Source of the DNA: Dictyophora rubrovolvata
Lineage: Eukaryota; Basidiomycota; Agaricomycetes; Phallales; Phallaceae
NCBI GenBank assembly: GCA_029959195.1
Contig: CP114118.1
Coordinates: 496,001 to 560,000, forward strand
DNA length: 64,000 bases
Reading direction: 5' to 3'
Shown: piece by piece, positions 1-14,400 of the stretch
How positions within the stretch are numbered: position 1 is the stretch's first letter
Layout of the letters: every line of letters starts with the position of its first letter
The notes under the pieces: generated by a model
Database searches by the model: none
Told to the model about the DNA's origin: nothing
The model's input: the letters and a program-made list of their open reading frames with translations, nothing else
Made by a program: the position numbers and the translations under genes

Positions 1-798
1 CTACTTGTCTCGACCCATCGCCCAATAGCAAGCTCAATACAAGCAGAAACGAATCCAACTCGTGGCGAATGTCGGTTTCAAGGGGGATGACCTGGAGGAC
101 TTCGTGTACTTGCGAGAGAAGAATCGAGACTTGCGTGGTGGAGACGTTCAAACTGGATACGCTTCCGACGCAAGAGAGTAACACCATAACCAGCTCGGCA
201 GCAGATGTTGGAAGTTGATGAAAGGGTGAGGCGGTGAATTCGTAAGAAAGCCGTAGTAGAGAGAGTGCATCCGAGATTGTACTGAGCAACTGAGCCGGTA
301 ATACGGGAAAAGGAATCAAACTACCACTTGGTGGCATATTAGAGTCGTAATGCATGGCCAAGATGAGACGACAGATCATGTCCAAAGTTGAAGGATCATG
401 GATATTTGGGGGTCTTGAATTACGGAGAAAAGCTGTTAACAGCTGATACAGTTGCACCGGAATTACTGGGTCGGCGACGGAGAAACGTAGATACTCTCTA
501 AGGTCCCTGTTCCCGTGGAAAGAGCCAAGAAGAGATATAACAGTGTCTAGAGATGTATTTGCGATTCCAAAACAGGGCCATGGCATACAGCGCACTCACC
601 ACAAATAACCTCACCAACGACACCACCCGAGGTTAAGAACAAATCGGCATACAGGTCTCTGCATCGGGCCCCCCACTAAAGACGGACATGAGTAGGATAA
701 TCCACAAAATGTGCGTGTAATACCTCAGCTGCCGATAATCCTGAAAAAAAAGCATGACGGGTTGATTCTGCCACCTGGATTGTTGCGTCGGAGCTCAT
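1..798 (-). CDS. MED5: Mediator subunit 5-like protein, N-terminal part (runs off the window start)
   Basis: Three exons join in frame on the minus strand: 798-724 (ATG at 798), 675-600 and 546-1, with introns of 48 nt (GTATTA...TAG) and 53 nt (GTGAGT...TAG). The deduced N-terminus starts MSSDATIQVAESTRHAFFSG and continues into a leucine-rich helical sequence including VQLYQLLTAFLRNSR, STLDMICRLILAMHY and SFLLVLSLLLGDG. From memory of fungal Med5/Nut1 proteins, this order of segments (short N-terminal helix, then RDLYADLF-like, LDMICR-like and FHQL-TSAAELV-like stretches) fits Med5 of the Mediator tail, a nuclear co-activator of RNA polymerase II transcription. That the gene is real rests on three exons with good splice sites and an unbroken frame; the family name is less certain. 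The 3' part lies outside the window. Confidence 0.65.
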
Positions 799-2460
799 TG
801 CTAAACCGTGACAACACGGTGGTCACAAACAGGGCTGATTCTTCGATTTACCCATGCCTTTCTCGTGTCATTTGGATGGATAAAAGGATCCCTGCGTTAT
901 TCCCTTTTCATCACTCTTAGACTCTTCAACTAGGAGAATGTCGCAACTCGCAAGTTGTCATAATTAACACCCGTCTCGGATAAATATTGAGAAGGGTCGC
1001 CTGGCGAAACGAGTCGGACGTCGGAAATGATGCCAGGAGTCCTCGAGATATGTAAAAATCGTACACAACATTGGCTCATTCAGACCGCAAATCTCAGTCT
1101 CGTTCTCATGCAAGAAGTGCAAATCTGGTCCTGTCCATACCGGTTTTTACTTTCTCCCGATAGGTAAAAGCCATGACACCGCATAATGCGCGTGTTATAC
1201 CTTAAGCATTGAACTACATTTCTATTTCATTTTTTTTTGGGGATTCACATGGTGTTTCAGTAAGAATTTCTATTTCCAATTTATAAACCAGGGCTTTTGA
1301 CATGGCAATTTTAGTGACAGAACTCATGTGCGTACGCATATGGTGATGAAAACCATCGTCAGTTCCTTCGAATTCTTCGTGAGATCCAACGCTGTTTTCC
1401 GAGATACGGCAATGTTTATGATATTCCGAGGAAGAAGGCAAATATCTTTCAACTTCGATCAGTGATACGCTTCTAATTGATTTTTTTTTCGTCGTCATGT
1501 GAATTTTCTAGCTAACTCTTATCTATTCGGAAGGATCAGAGACTTCTTTACTATTATTGTGTCCTATTCTTCCAGACAAGCACACGTTGTCTTCCTTAAT
1601 TATATCGAAACTTATCGAGAGACAAAGGCGCTTGGACATTTCGTTTAATCGGTAACAGCGTGGCGTGTCAGAATCTGGCTGAACACGATATGGTATGTCC
1701 ATCTACATCTACACTTCCAGGTCGCTTTGAAAAAGTCTGAATGTAGCGCCATACTAATCAATATGAAGATGTCATCATTCAGTCTTAACTCCTTTTCACT
1801 CTGATCGATGTTCATCGGCGGGATCTGGTTACGAGGCGTAATTGGCGCAACAAGAAATTTGAATTTTATCGCTATACCATCTTCATATAGGAGGAATGCC
1901 CGATTTAACCACCCACTGACCGGTTTTTATGGCAGGATGCAGAATTCTGCAGTATCCGGTTGGTTAGAAGATCCCTGAAGGGACTTCTCGAAATTATGCG
2001 ATGTCATAGGATGTCATTTCTATTTGATACGAACCTACATGATCCTTGATGGTTGAACTATTGCCTTCGATATCATGTTCTCATGATATGCTTCTGTGCA
2101 ATATTTAGACTATCCTCTCACGAACGGAAGCAAGCTGCGTTTCAGGGCAACTTACCCAGGAATTATCCAACAATTTGCAACTTTAAATTGATCTAGACCT
2201 TATGTGGTTTTCCTTCCTAATTATATATTCAGTTATCTGCGTGTTCTTTTCTCATTGGGAGGAGCTTCGAAATCAAGCGCTGAGCTGCGTGGCGAAAACG
2301 CATGATCGAATCGGATGCGGCAGTACTGTGGTAACGATGTCAAGCAGTTTCAGAAAAAGGGAAGTGCTTCCCATACGCCGTCGTGCTGGATTAATAGGGC
2401 TTGCTCGCTCTCTCTTAACTCTTTTAATCCCGCGCCTCGAGATTAATCATCACATATGTC
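799..2460. other. non-coding stretch upstream of the MED5-like gene
   Basis: This holds the promoter side of the leftward gene ending at 798. No frame here is long, spliceable or recognisable. It is AT-rich with short homopolymer runs, and I see no repeat or RNA gene. Confidence 0.5.
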
Positions 2461-3119
2461 GTTCCTATATAAGGAACCCTTTATCCCCGTGACACAGCTC
2501 CGGTAAGTTTCTGCGTTTTTCTTATATTGGGATGCTCAACCAGTGACATACTAATGATCATCAATTCAGGAAATATGTCGATATCTTAAGGCGATGGCCC
2601 TAGGGATGTCATACTATTGTCGGCGGCAAAGTAAAATTCAAAATATAGCCATTAATGAGCACTCCACGCGGAATTGTCTCTGGCGTGCCATATTCATACT
2701 CGTATTGGCTTCCAAATTACTGCGGTACGCCAAGACAAAAAGGGAGATAATTCCACGTCTCGAGGGAGTTTGTAAGTTTTTCAAAACCCTGCTCGGATCT
2801 TCGTGAAATTAACCACCCGACTTCTTTCAACCCATTCTGGCTCCCATCTGTATGGTAACAAGGTTCCCAAAAACCAGTCTGACAAAACATATATACCAAA
2901 CTTCAAACCCCTGTGCCCAAATCGGGTCCAGGATCGAATCGCAGGACGGTGGCACCATTTTTCCTATTCCCACCGTGACTGGCGAGAGTTTGACAACTTT
3001 AGTCTCATATGTAGTTCAACAAATCACCCGCAAGTAAGTAATCGATAAACTTGGGAATCAGTTACCCTTCCCAGCTGAAACATTTAATATTTTTTTGGCA
3101 GCGATGCGAATAACTTGTA
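2461..3119 (+). CDS. weak candidate small spliced gene or relic
   Basis: Several gene-like signals line up. TATATAAGG lies at about 2467. A canonical intron-like segment (GTAAGT, TACTAAT branch, TTCAG) spans 2503-2569. At the end, the frame closing ...SYVVQQITR is interrupted by GTAAGT at 3033, and after the CAG acceptor at 3101 it continues NDANNL and stops at 3119. A second GTAAGT donor lies at 2772. The last two exons would encode a short protein with one visible Cys and a hydrophilic tail. I cannot find a convincing start or a family, and the middle exons are ambiguous, so this may be a decayed gene. Confidence 0.25.
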
Positions 3120-5470
3120 ATTCTAAAGGATTCTTCATTACTCGAACTCACGGTTCCTCGAGACAATGCTATGTATGTATCCATCTTTCCAGCTTATAGT
3201 CTGCTGACGTATGCATGATATTATTTATCATCTTTTTTTCTTATATTATATATGTTTTTTTATAGTGCCATTAATTGCAATTTGTTCCTACGATAATCAC
3301 ATGGTGAGAACGTCCCATTTAGCAAATTGCCAAACCGGATCAGGACAACCGCCATCATGTCCACCGCTACATGAATGCGCCTTAAACGCGTTTGTCATAT
3401 AAAACGAACCATGAACCTTAATACTATCGGACTTAAAGGTTGGGAGATGAGCTATGATTCATTTAATATTGGTGCCTCGTGTGGTTAGTTCGAATTTGAA
3501 GCTGCCGAGGTCGGACGATAAGTGCATGTCAGTTCAGTCGATGTGATGAATCTCCTGACTTGAGGTTTTAATCAATCAATTTAAAACAAGCCTAACATCG
3601 TCTGTGCATCGTTCAGTATAACATTCTCTTTCCCATTATTAAGGGTCGTTTGAAATATTCATTCAGGTATATCAATTTAAATCCATGTCACTATTAAAAT
3701 CTGGGTCGCATTTTTCCTATTAAAGGATGGATCAGTGGATCGGAAATGACTTGACTTGTTATATGGGCTTGAAGAAATTTGACCCCTTGATAGGGAAGGG
3801 AAGGTGCATACAATAAGATGGCAGGACAGGTAAGGCAATCTTCCATATCGACAAAATCTTGACGGACCTTTGAGACTGGTTTCCGCCTCAGTAGGGTTTA
3901 GTAAAAAATGAACTAAATCCAATTAGGACGGACGTGCACGATTAAGGTGCCCGCCATAATCCTACGTGGACATATGTACACCAGGCGTAGCCACCAATGG
4001 AACTCGTGCATCCTTTTATAAAGTGAGTGCATTCGAACTGTTTTTGGTGTGCCTTGATGTCGCTAATCCTTCTTCGAAGTTCCACGACTGAAGTGTCCGT
4101 CCGAGTTCGCGCTTCAATGGCGTTTATTTATAATTAGGGTTTATGAACTTTGTTGACGTGTGGATATACTCGTGTACAATGTAATTAGATATACACGGCA
4201 CTTAACTGATGGTTTGAATTCTCTTGGCTAACGATGGTGTTTAGCCGATATCGATATGGCCCCACCATACATACTACTTAGGCACAAGTCCCGCGCTGTG
4301 TGTAAACGTCCATCGCACGTCCGGATGCAAAAAAAAAAAAAACTAACAGGAATCGTGCGATTCGTGTCTATCTCAAATGGAACGGGAGAAACTCTAGTAG
4401 GAAATCAAAAAACAGCCAGAACCGCTGCAAAACGGTTTCGGATACTATTTTAAAGAGCCCTTTCCTTCTCTTCATTCACTGCTGAACAACCTTCCAAATG
4501 TAACTCGTTCCTGATCTGCTTTTTTTAGATGACTACATAGCAGGAACTCCACCATATCCGACTAGTCTAGACGAAAGAGGGGGAAAGGTACTTAAGCCCC
4601 CCGCTCTTTTAATTTTGATGGACCAAATGTAGCCTTCTATGACAGGGTCGTCACATTTTGAGCTTTTTCCTACCTTTTTTCCTTTTTTGCCGAAGATAAT
4701 TCGCCGCTGCTAGCAATGGCAGCGCCTAAAAGAAGAGACGACCAGCCATTGCGAATATACTTATGATCACGCTCCTTCGAACACGTACATCTCATTTAAG
4801 TTATGGGTTCGGATGCTTCCATGAATGCGAAAGTAGCCCAAATGAAAAGAGACAAATGAAAAGACGTCTTCTTATAACCTGACTTGCTCATTCGTGAATC
4901 GTGGGTTCTCCGAATCGTGAGTAGTCAATTTTCGGTTGGACTGGCTGAAACAATATCACAGGAATGATCACCTTCAAAAGTTGCGTGGAACGGAGATCTG
5001 CATGGTGGCATGACATTCAGTGCCCTCCAACGGCATATTTATCTACACCATCCAATCACCGCAAAAACCGTGTCAAACCGGGTAAAGTAGTAGAATCTCG
5101 TCTTTTGTTCTCATAATGGGAAAACGGTCTATATTTACAGTTTAAGCTTTCCTATAGTCATATGTATATTCATGACATCTACTAGGCGCTGCGGGTGAGA
5201 GCGTCATGCATGTTACTGACTACAGGGTCTCAAGGCCATGTGGCGAGAAATTCAGGGTCTGGTGTAAAATGTAGCGTTTCTCTGACCACTATTAACAACG
5301 GCGAACTAGGACAAAGCCAGACCACTTGCTGTCGTGTCATATTGCGATTGTCAAAAGGCCTTCCTTTTTCTGGGCAAGAGTCGTGTAACCCCGGCCTTAC
5401 ATCACGTTATTATTGGATAAAGACCCTTAGGTGACCTATAAGCAAAAATTCTCTTGGCTATTTGAACCAT

Positions 5471-5492
5471 ATGTATGTATGTATGTATGTAT
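5471..5492. repeat. (ATGT)n microsatellite
   Basis: About five and a half tandem copies of the tetranucleotide ATGT. It is the longest pure instance of a motif scattered through the gene-poor interval. Confidence 0.9.
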
Positions 5493-8400
5493 TACTCCCG
5501 TAATTTCATTGATAAATATGGTACGATTTTAACCCCATTCCGTGATCGACATCTTCGCTGAAGACTCCATGGAAATCCCATAACTTCTTGCTTTTTCGTA
5601 ATTCACAGGGAAAAGGAACGGTTTTCATGAGATGTCATTTATGTAAATTAATTAACCTTTCATTCTCAGTATAGAAGGTGACCAGCTGTGCATCGGAAAA
5701 CTCCAAAAAGAATCCGAATCCGAAAGAAGAGGTGCGAAGCATTACAGGATTTGTATGCACGCTTATTGGTCCGCATACGGTCTTCTCTTCTGTGAGATAT
5801 GACTCCTTTTTTCCCGAGATATTCGCAGATGGGAATCAGGAATATTACTTTTCAATATCAAATCGTTAGCAACACAGCCTTCCGGAAGCGCACACGGTAT
5901 CGATGAGATTACTATACTAGAGACGATTTGAAATTCAAGCGACATGCCCTATAACGTAAGTTGTCATCAGCTGCCAGTGTGTGCGTATTTTTGACTCCAT
6001 TTCTTGATGTAGATCCGGAGTGCCCGGTAAAGTATTTGTCCGATGTCCAAACATAGTTTTTCCTATGAATTGGAAATCTGATGAAAAGTTTCTGTTTTCC
6101 TTTTTGAAATAATGTAATGCTCATTAGACCAGTAATCTTTACCCAGTTCGGTGTTTGACAGATTGATCAACGTGAAAGATTTCCATCGAGACATCAATTT
6201 GAATATCAGTTAATTTGTCAAATGCATCTCTACGTACTACTCGAATATAGATAAGTACCAGATAAACAGATGATCTGGAACAGCATGTCAAGAAGATTCG
6301 CAAGCGGAAAACCGTCTAAACCGTCTAAATCGTATGGATAGGCTATAAGCATCCGCTCCGCTCCGCAAGCAACAACGCGGAATAAACGTGCCCGAGACAC
6401 AAAAGGGGCTGCTGGGGGCTGTCGGATCTATGATCCTGGGCAGAGATTAGAGGCTGTGTAGGTAGTATGATCGTGATTACGAGCTATAAATAGACGTTAA
6501 ATCGTCGTAGCATGGGTGTGCAAAGCCCCCACATAGAAAGCAATGCAGGTATGTAGTACTTAGGTATGTACTAAGGAAATGTAAGACTTGGCCATCACGT
6601 GGCTTGTGGAGGGACAAGGCCCTGAACGACATAAATTAATTCTAATTGAAAAAAAGGGTCGAACTTCCGCGCCTTCAGGGACTCAAAAATAATATCGATG
6701 TCCCCCTTCAGGGATGCGTAGTAAACAAGACGGGCAATTTGATTCGATTCGAGATTAGATTAGATTGTGCACGTGATTCTCATAACAACGGTGCCGCTTG
6801 CGACGCCAGCTGAGGGCATGCCCTTGCCGTTGGGGTTCGTTGGGGCTATGCTAAACTCTAGCGCCCCTCTCATCTTCCTAAAATTGAAAATATTCGTTGC
6901 GACCGTGATAAACGTTTGGTAAAAGCCAGTGGCCGATTGACCGGTACAGCCGGTGCAGGGTGACACGACGATCAATGAGAATAATAGTCTAGAATACACC
7001 ACTTGTTACCACCTGGTTTCCAGGTAAAAAAAGTTCATTGAATGGGATGAATGAGTGGTAAAAAAATTAATTGAATTAAGGTGAAGTTCTATTCAATTTT
7101 TTTCTTCATTTTTTACTTCTTTACACGTTTCAGAAATTAGCACCTAGAAGGTTGGAAAATTAAAGTTTTCGCCCTTAAATGACGTGTCAAGCGCACTGGT
7201 TCGGGAGGCGTTCGATTAAGAACGGCAAAAAAAAAGCACGACGCGCATGATATGTAAATTATTTTCAAAGAATTTATGGCTATATTCCGGAGTACTAAAT
7301 AACCTTATTTAATCTCATGTACCCGCGTACCCCAGTGCACGCAGACCAGTTAGACTGATTTTCGTGTCGTGATGGCCTGTGATGCATGTGATGCATGTGA
7401 TGGCCTATCTAAGCCTATTCTAATAATCGCGTATCAATAACGGCTATATATATGGAATTCAGTTCCCCCCAAGCTGTGCTGTGCTATGCCTCATTTTGCT
7501 ACGGCGCTCATCTAGTATATATCACATGTACTAATTGTTTGTTCATCGGACCGGACGTTGACCGGACACGCTTACACTGCTGAACACCAGCCGGTCCAAT
7601 TTTTCGTTCCGTACGAGATATTCAGATATTCGTATAGTTTTCACCGACGCCGTAAAGATACTTGGAAGTGTGTCGAAGGTGACGATCTAATTGCTTCGAA
7701 TTCAAATGTCAGCGACGTCATTTTGAGCCAAGGTGAGGTATAATGGCAGCGATAATATACCTCTGAAAATTCAACAGTCGTTCATCGTCTTTGGCTTTGA
7801 TGAAATCAAGTTTTCTAAATTGAAGTTTGGGTTAATTTGAGCCTCTGTTGATAAAACAACGGATACAAAAAAGAGCGCACGCATTGAAACGGGTAGGCAG
7901 ATAGCGTGATTACCCAAAACAAGCGTATGGAGTTTAAATTGACGCGAAACCTTCTAATGGACGGGCCGTTTTCTTTCATAAAAGCATCACGTTCATGCAT
8001 GTGAGCAGGGATGGATACAAAACCCATCAATTTTACTACATGTACTATATAGCCCGACATTCGCGTGTATTTGACACAGCCGAAACGTCAAAACAAAGGA
8101 CAAAAGAGAATGGAAGAATCGGGTTTGAGTAATGTCATCATTTTCACAGGCCAATTCATTCGGATCAGGATTTATATAGAAATCAGAAGAACTGAAAAAG
8201 GTTCCTTGAAGTTTCTTCGAATTTTCCTCACCCCTTCCTATTCAAATCAAAGATCTCGAAGACGAGGGTTATTGCGCAATTGAGTTTGAAAAAGTGCCAA
8301 AAAAATTTATTTATATCTTACGTCCAATAATCATTTAGTTTTTGGTATAACCGGAGCCTTCTGAGCTCATCCAATACTAGCGTTGTTGACCGCACGCGGT

Positions 8401-11400
8401 GCGTATTTTAAGCTTATTGGGTGGCATGTCAACCGCCATTTCGTGTGACTACAAAAAAGAAAAAACACAAAAGAATCCTAAAAATCAATGCTTCTTCCGC
8501 CCGTTCCACCCATTTTGACAAACTTTGGTTTTCCGCAAAAACACGAGGCTCGGACAAAAAAAAGAGACTAAATCAGGGCATGGCGATCTCAAAAGAGGAG
8601 TGTTAATTGATTACGATAATCAAACTCGTGAGAAGGAAAAGAAGCAAAATGAAGCCAGACCTCATATACTCACAGGGCTAATTAAACCAGATCGGGCAAT
8701 GGCGTAGTTGTTTTTCAATCTTCGCCTTTTTTCGTGCCGTTTTAAGCAAGGGTCCCAGGAAGGTGGACTTATCACTTAACTGTCTTATTTAACTTTCGGG
8801 AGGAAAGGTTCGGATAAGTATCATCTTGACTTACCCGGACTTCTTTGATGTCAAATTATTTATTAAGTTCAGAAACCTATTTATATCAAAAATAGGTGAA
8901 TGGGCACTCGTCGGAACCGGAAGATCTGTGGATTATGAATCAGCCATTACGTAAACCAGGTCAACATAGTAAACCCGCGCCACGGCGACCTTTTTAGCTG
9001 ACAGTGCCTGAATTGAGATTTACCCATGTACATACCTCCGTCTCGCATCGCAATACATACTCCATGTCTCACTCTGCGCATTAAGAAATGGGTAGACTGC
9101 TGTAGGCGATAGTTTGACCTCAAATTCAAATCGAATTTCTGCGTGCACTTGGCAAAGAACCCTATCGTGAATCATCCAAAAGGTGGCTGACCCGAATTTG
9201 CTGGTTTTTGCAATTGTTCTTTCAAATTGAATTGTTATGTGAATTGATTTACATAAGGAATCTATGATTTATTTTTTCAATTACACAGAGCCTTCGCCGA
9301 TCCTTCACACGTAGCACTGCTGACGCGCTGACGACTGCCTGCAGGCAAAAAAGAAGCCAATTCTATCAAAACCTTTTAGTTAATTAGGGTCTAGTATCTC
9401 CGAAGTCGCTCTATTAGATACATAATATAATCTTATGAACTGCATTGATTATTCATTTCAAAATAGAAACTATAGTTTATCCATGCGCACACAGGAAGGA
9501 CTGGTTGTTGAGAGAAGTACATGACCGTGACATGCACAAGTATGAAAGATTGGCACGCACTTCCGATTGCAGCCACGCATGTTGCCAATTGTTCCTTTGC
9601 CGACATCGCTTGGGTAAACCCATACGCCATTGACTGGAATCCGACGGCCTTCTCCAGAAATGAGCAAACCTGAGTCTTACCAGTGGAAGCTGCATGAGTA
9701 AACTTCCTCCGGATATTGTTGCCATTTTTTCGGAACCTTTTCGGGGTCTCTTGTTCTTCTGCCCCACACTGTTGATCAAAAGGTCGTTTATACCCGACTA
9801 CATAATTGTAAAAGAAATAAAGAAAGAACGAGCCCTTCAAGGATTCCTGAATTGGAATCCGAATCCGGAGTCGAACCTGCACAGACCGATTCGGGAATTC
9901 GATAGTCTGGCCTCCTCCCTGAGGGCTGCAATAGGCTGCAATAGGCTGCAATATGTACTAGGACGCGATCGCCATCCCGATGCAAAGTACACGGCCATAT
10001 TCTTTCCGGAGTACTTCCGGTATCTGCTGTGTACTAGTAGGGGTAAGGGGAAAGCGGGGGACCGGCCACTGCCAAGTTGGAGAGATGACACATCGCACGA
10101 AGATTTTTTTTTTCATGATTTACAATGTGCACGGACGTACGGTGATTTAAACCGTTGTTTCACAGCCGACCCAAGCCAAGCAGGCCCAAGCCGGCGAACG
10201 TTAATTATACCTGAAGCCAAGATTCGCCGATACATACCCCGTTGGGGGGGTGGTTCGAGCCTTGAAATGTACAACGATGAACGTTCGCAACATTATACAT
10301 TGCCGACGTGACGTCCTATTCAGACCCGAGCTAAATCTTTTTACACTTGGCAATTTAGCCATGGAAAGTTGAATTCTGACATACAGCCCTTACTTGAATG
10401 GAAAGATTAGGTAGACTCAGAATTTTGATCGCCGAGCAAGAGCAGCTACACAGGGTCCTTGATATTGAAGGAGAAGAGCGTCCTACATGGTGTGCCCATA
10501 GAATTTGACTGTTGTGCCACTCGGCAAGCGAAAGGAAGCAAATGTGGGTTCATTGCTAATAGCACTGCACGCTAAATTTATCTTTTTTTAAGATAAGCAA
10601 ATTTGAAACGCGAATCTCTTCGCATACATACATATGTAGCATGAAGTGGTCGCACAAACCTTGTATGTAATCAATTGTCAAGATGCAATAAGAAACGTTA
10701 ACAAGCCATGATCCATTTGCGATAGGACTGTTGAGCCTTGATGTACGATTTTAGGACTAGACTAATAGATATCGGCGATCTAAGATCTCAAGCCCCGGAA
10801 GTGATAATGTAAAGTAGTGACAACTTGAAGTCCATTTTTCTGTCAGTTTGTCGGGCTTGAAGCTGTGCACAATAGTCATAGCCAGGGGGAGGGTACGACG
10901 TTTGTGAAGTTCGGACGAGCTTCTAGCGTGATTCGCCTGCGCGCCATAACCTTGTACCAACTAAGATTGAATTTATTCCGCTGATGTCGACGAAGATAAT
11001 AAAAAACTTGCATACATTATACGTATAAATTATCTAGACTTCGAACCTAACCATGTAAAACAATTCTGTGGCTTCTTTCCGACAGTGCCCACTCGGAACA
11101 CGCACACATCCGTTCTTTTTCAAGAAGGTTCGAATTTGAGTTCAGGGATGGTGCGGGTATGCCTAGGCCCTGTTGACACGCGCCTTTGTATGTATGTACA
11201 TATACATCAAAAAAAATAGAAGGACAGAAATTTTAATTCGTACCTGGCTAGCCTATAATTAAATCCCAAAGACACCGAGACGGGGAGCCATTCCTGCGTC
11301 ATGATCTATGCTACGATATTCTAATTATTATTGTGGCACATCCCGGACTCAAGAGGATATGCAAAGTAAACTTTAACCTGTACAGTTCTGTCATCGGCAA

Positions 11401-14400
11401 GGATTCTAGAAAGATGAAAGCCCTGCTTCTTATGAATGTTACCGGGACATGTACCGGCGCCGTCTCGGGATGATGCGGGAACACTTGAAGTTTCGGCTTT
11501 ATTGCTTGCTTGCTTGAAGGGTTATGCGGTGACCTCGTGTGATTTGTGGTGCACGTAGACGTTTGCTGATTAGTAGGGAGCTGCGGGGATCCCATGGAAG
11601 TAACTTCGGCGTCGAAGCGTGGTGTGTTCAAATAATGCCCCCGACTCCCACGCGCTGACAAGCCATGCCCGCTGTTTCGTTCCTTTGGGGGGGAATGTTG
11701 CATGGGTACCACGATGACAATTAATAATTGACCAGGCGAAACGTATAAAACTGGGGAACATGAAGTATAATAGACCCACATTACCCAAAGAATTCCGTAT
11801 GTTTTTTAACGAAGGTTTTTTAAAAATACAACTTGTGGAATTTCGGAAGTTTCATTTGGGCTTAATTGTGAAACTCATGGTGTGATTCCATCGCCTATTT
11901 AATTGTCGTTTCATACAGAAGTGTCAAGCCACCGGTGAAAATGACAAGACTTTCATTCTCAACATTCAAGGCCAATGACGTCATGTTTTTCACATGACAG
12001 AAATGTCAGCCAATCTGCTCCAATCTGATATACATCTCAAATGGAAGGAGAACGTACCTAATGCAACCTGTGTATGTATGTAATATAAGAAAACAAGAAT
12101 CATTGGGAGCCTCGGCCCCACCTAAATATATGTGGAAGATAAGAAGACTGTCAGGGTGCACAGCCGCACAGCATTATGTATGTCTCACTATAGCCATGGT
12201 TCTGGTACTTACATAAATAATGAAGACCTTCTATTAGTTATCTGTGCTTGAATGAGGCAGGGAATAAAGTGGTGTCTGTGATGATGTCCCAAATCCCGAT
12301 GACGGCGCTCGGTCTGAAGATCGGCCATTATGCCTGCGTTAATTTTCAAAAAAAGTGGGATCAGGGACATGAAGTAAGGAAAACCAAACAAGGATAATTG
12401 ATAGTTTCCTCGCAAAAAGGTAAATTAGGGATCAGGAAATCACAGTGTATGTGGCGCGTTTAGTATTTACCTCATCTTCCTTCGGTTGAGGCATTTCCGC
12501 GAAGAACTTGCATGCATATTCGTTTTCTGATAACGTAAAATAAACGGGCTAGTTTCCAAGTTGTCGTTGGCAGCGTGTTGAAAGAGCCTTGCGCAAGTCG
12601 AGCGGGTGCGACTTCTTGGACACGTAGAATACGGCCACACCTTCAAGTGGAGGCTTGTCGATGAGATGAAGGTGGGAAACTGCACGGCTACGTAGGTTGT
12701 GCATACTACGTCGTTTAGTTGCCGCCTATTGACGGGACTACGGGGGTTGGAGTTATAATATTTGCAGGACTAAGACCGGTCGAGTGGACGGGAGCATTGG
12801 CAATAGTTATCGTGAGGACATGTTCTGACTAGCTTGATTGATAATTTACGCGCCGCCGCGGACTGTCTATACATATAGGGAAGTCAGTATATTTATATAG
12901 AATACATGTCGACGTTTGACTAACTTATGCATCAACCTTATTTCAAGTAAATAAGTTATATTCTTGAGCCGACATGTGGCGTCAGCCTACACCCATGCGA
13001 TGATTTCCAAGGTTCTGGACCAGAGAAGGGGAAAGGGGAGTAAGAAGAGGGAGTTCCTTTATTCGCAGAAAAAAAAAAGAAGACGGATACACAGAATTAG
13101 ATGGAAGGGGAAGGGAGCTTTCAAGCTATCAGGAAGCATGTGAGCCGTGGCGCAGCATGTAAGTGAATTAGTTGGGAAATCCGAAGCCTAAAACGGGACT
13201 AGCTGTTTGTGGATTTATTTTAGACTGCATCTGAGCTAGAAGAACCGGGATTATCCTTTTAGCGGAGCCCAGGGCTCTTTTTCCGAGCCGGCTTATCATT
13301 GGGGTGCGTGCGGCAGCCAGTAGGATCACGTTGAAGAAGGCAGGTAATATAAATGGGTGGGAGAATTGGAATTCATCCAAAGGAGTGAATTTGATTTGGG
13401 AAGGAAGTAATGCATATCATTATCTATTAACTTTAAGTTAGGCTGTTTGATGCTCTCTTTGTACATAAGGGAAAACTTGTGATCATTTGTGCGATTGCGT
13501 TTTGGACAGGCGTGGCATCGACGTTGCACTTGTATGACCTTGGTGAAATTAATTATTTTTTGTGGTGAGAGACTAAGCCACCTACACGGGCAAGCAGAAA
13601 TCCTAATCCCGGACCCTGTTCCTTTCAACTCCCTACATAAATTTTGTTTTGAGAGATTCGAGACTTAGAATTAAGCTCGTGTGCGTGCATATGGTGATAC
13701 GTAGCGCAATCACTCGGTCCTAGGGTTGAGTGCATTATAATAACGAACTGCCGGATTCAAAACAACTCCACTGAGATGTACATGACCATATCCTTCAGTC
13801 GGATCTAAATAGATTAAGCGAGGCAGTTTTAACATTGCGAAGAACCCAACATGTATTTTGATTTTTGGGGTATATTACGTATGTCATCGCTTTGAATGGA
13901 TTTTCGGAAGCGAAATGGACGATTTGGAAGCACACGACTCTCATGCGGGAGTGTCATCGTCAGGGCTGATAATGCAGTGAACATTAGTGAATGATACAAA
14001 CAAGCGGAAAATGTACATACCTCTAAACGGAAAGGGGAGATATGAAATGAAAAAAGAAAAGAAGGGGAAACTTAAAGAAGCAGACCTGCATAAATGATTA
14101 ATGTATTAGGAACTCACGGGAAGTGAGATAGCAACATAATAGTAACCGCAGCTTACAGATAACACTAACATAGAATTTATGGTTCCCTAAATCCGGACCC
14201 TAGTTTGTGCCGTTCGCGTGATATACATAAAGACACTTTCAATTATATCAACAAACATCTATTAAGTCCATTGACACGCGGATACGGATAATGATTTAGA
14301 AGTCGAGGCGATTGATGGTCCAAAGGTGCGTGCGTGAAAAAAAAAGAATTACACGTGTGTTGGGTGTGGATTTGTTTCGTTTAGAGTTAGGCAGGGTCTT

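Noticed and set aside
9840-9890. tRNA T-arm-like GGTTCGACTCC on the minus strand
   Set aside because: The stem does not pair and no D-arm or anticodon arm lies at the right distance.
9433-10311. Overlapping frames of 172 and 205 codons on opposite strands
   Set aside because: Neither shows a domain, signal peptide, splice pattern or biased codon use; each weakens the other.
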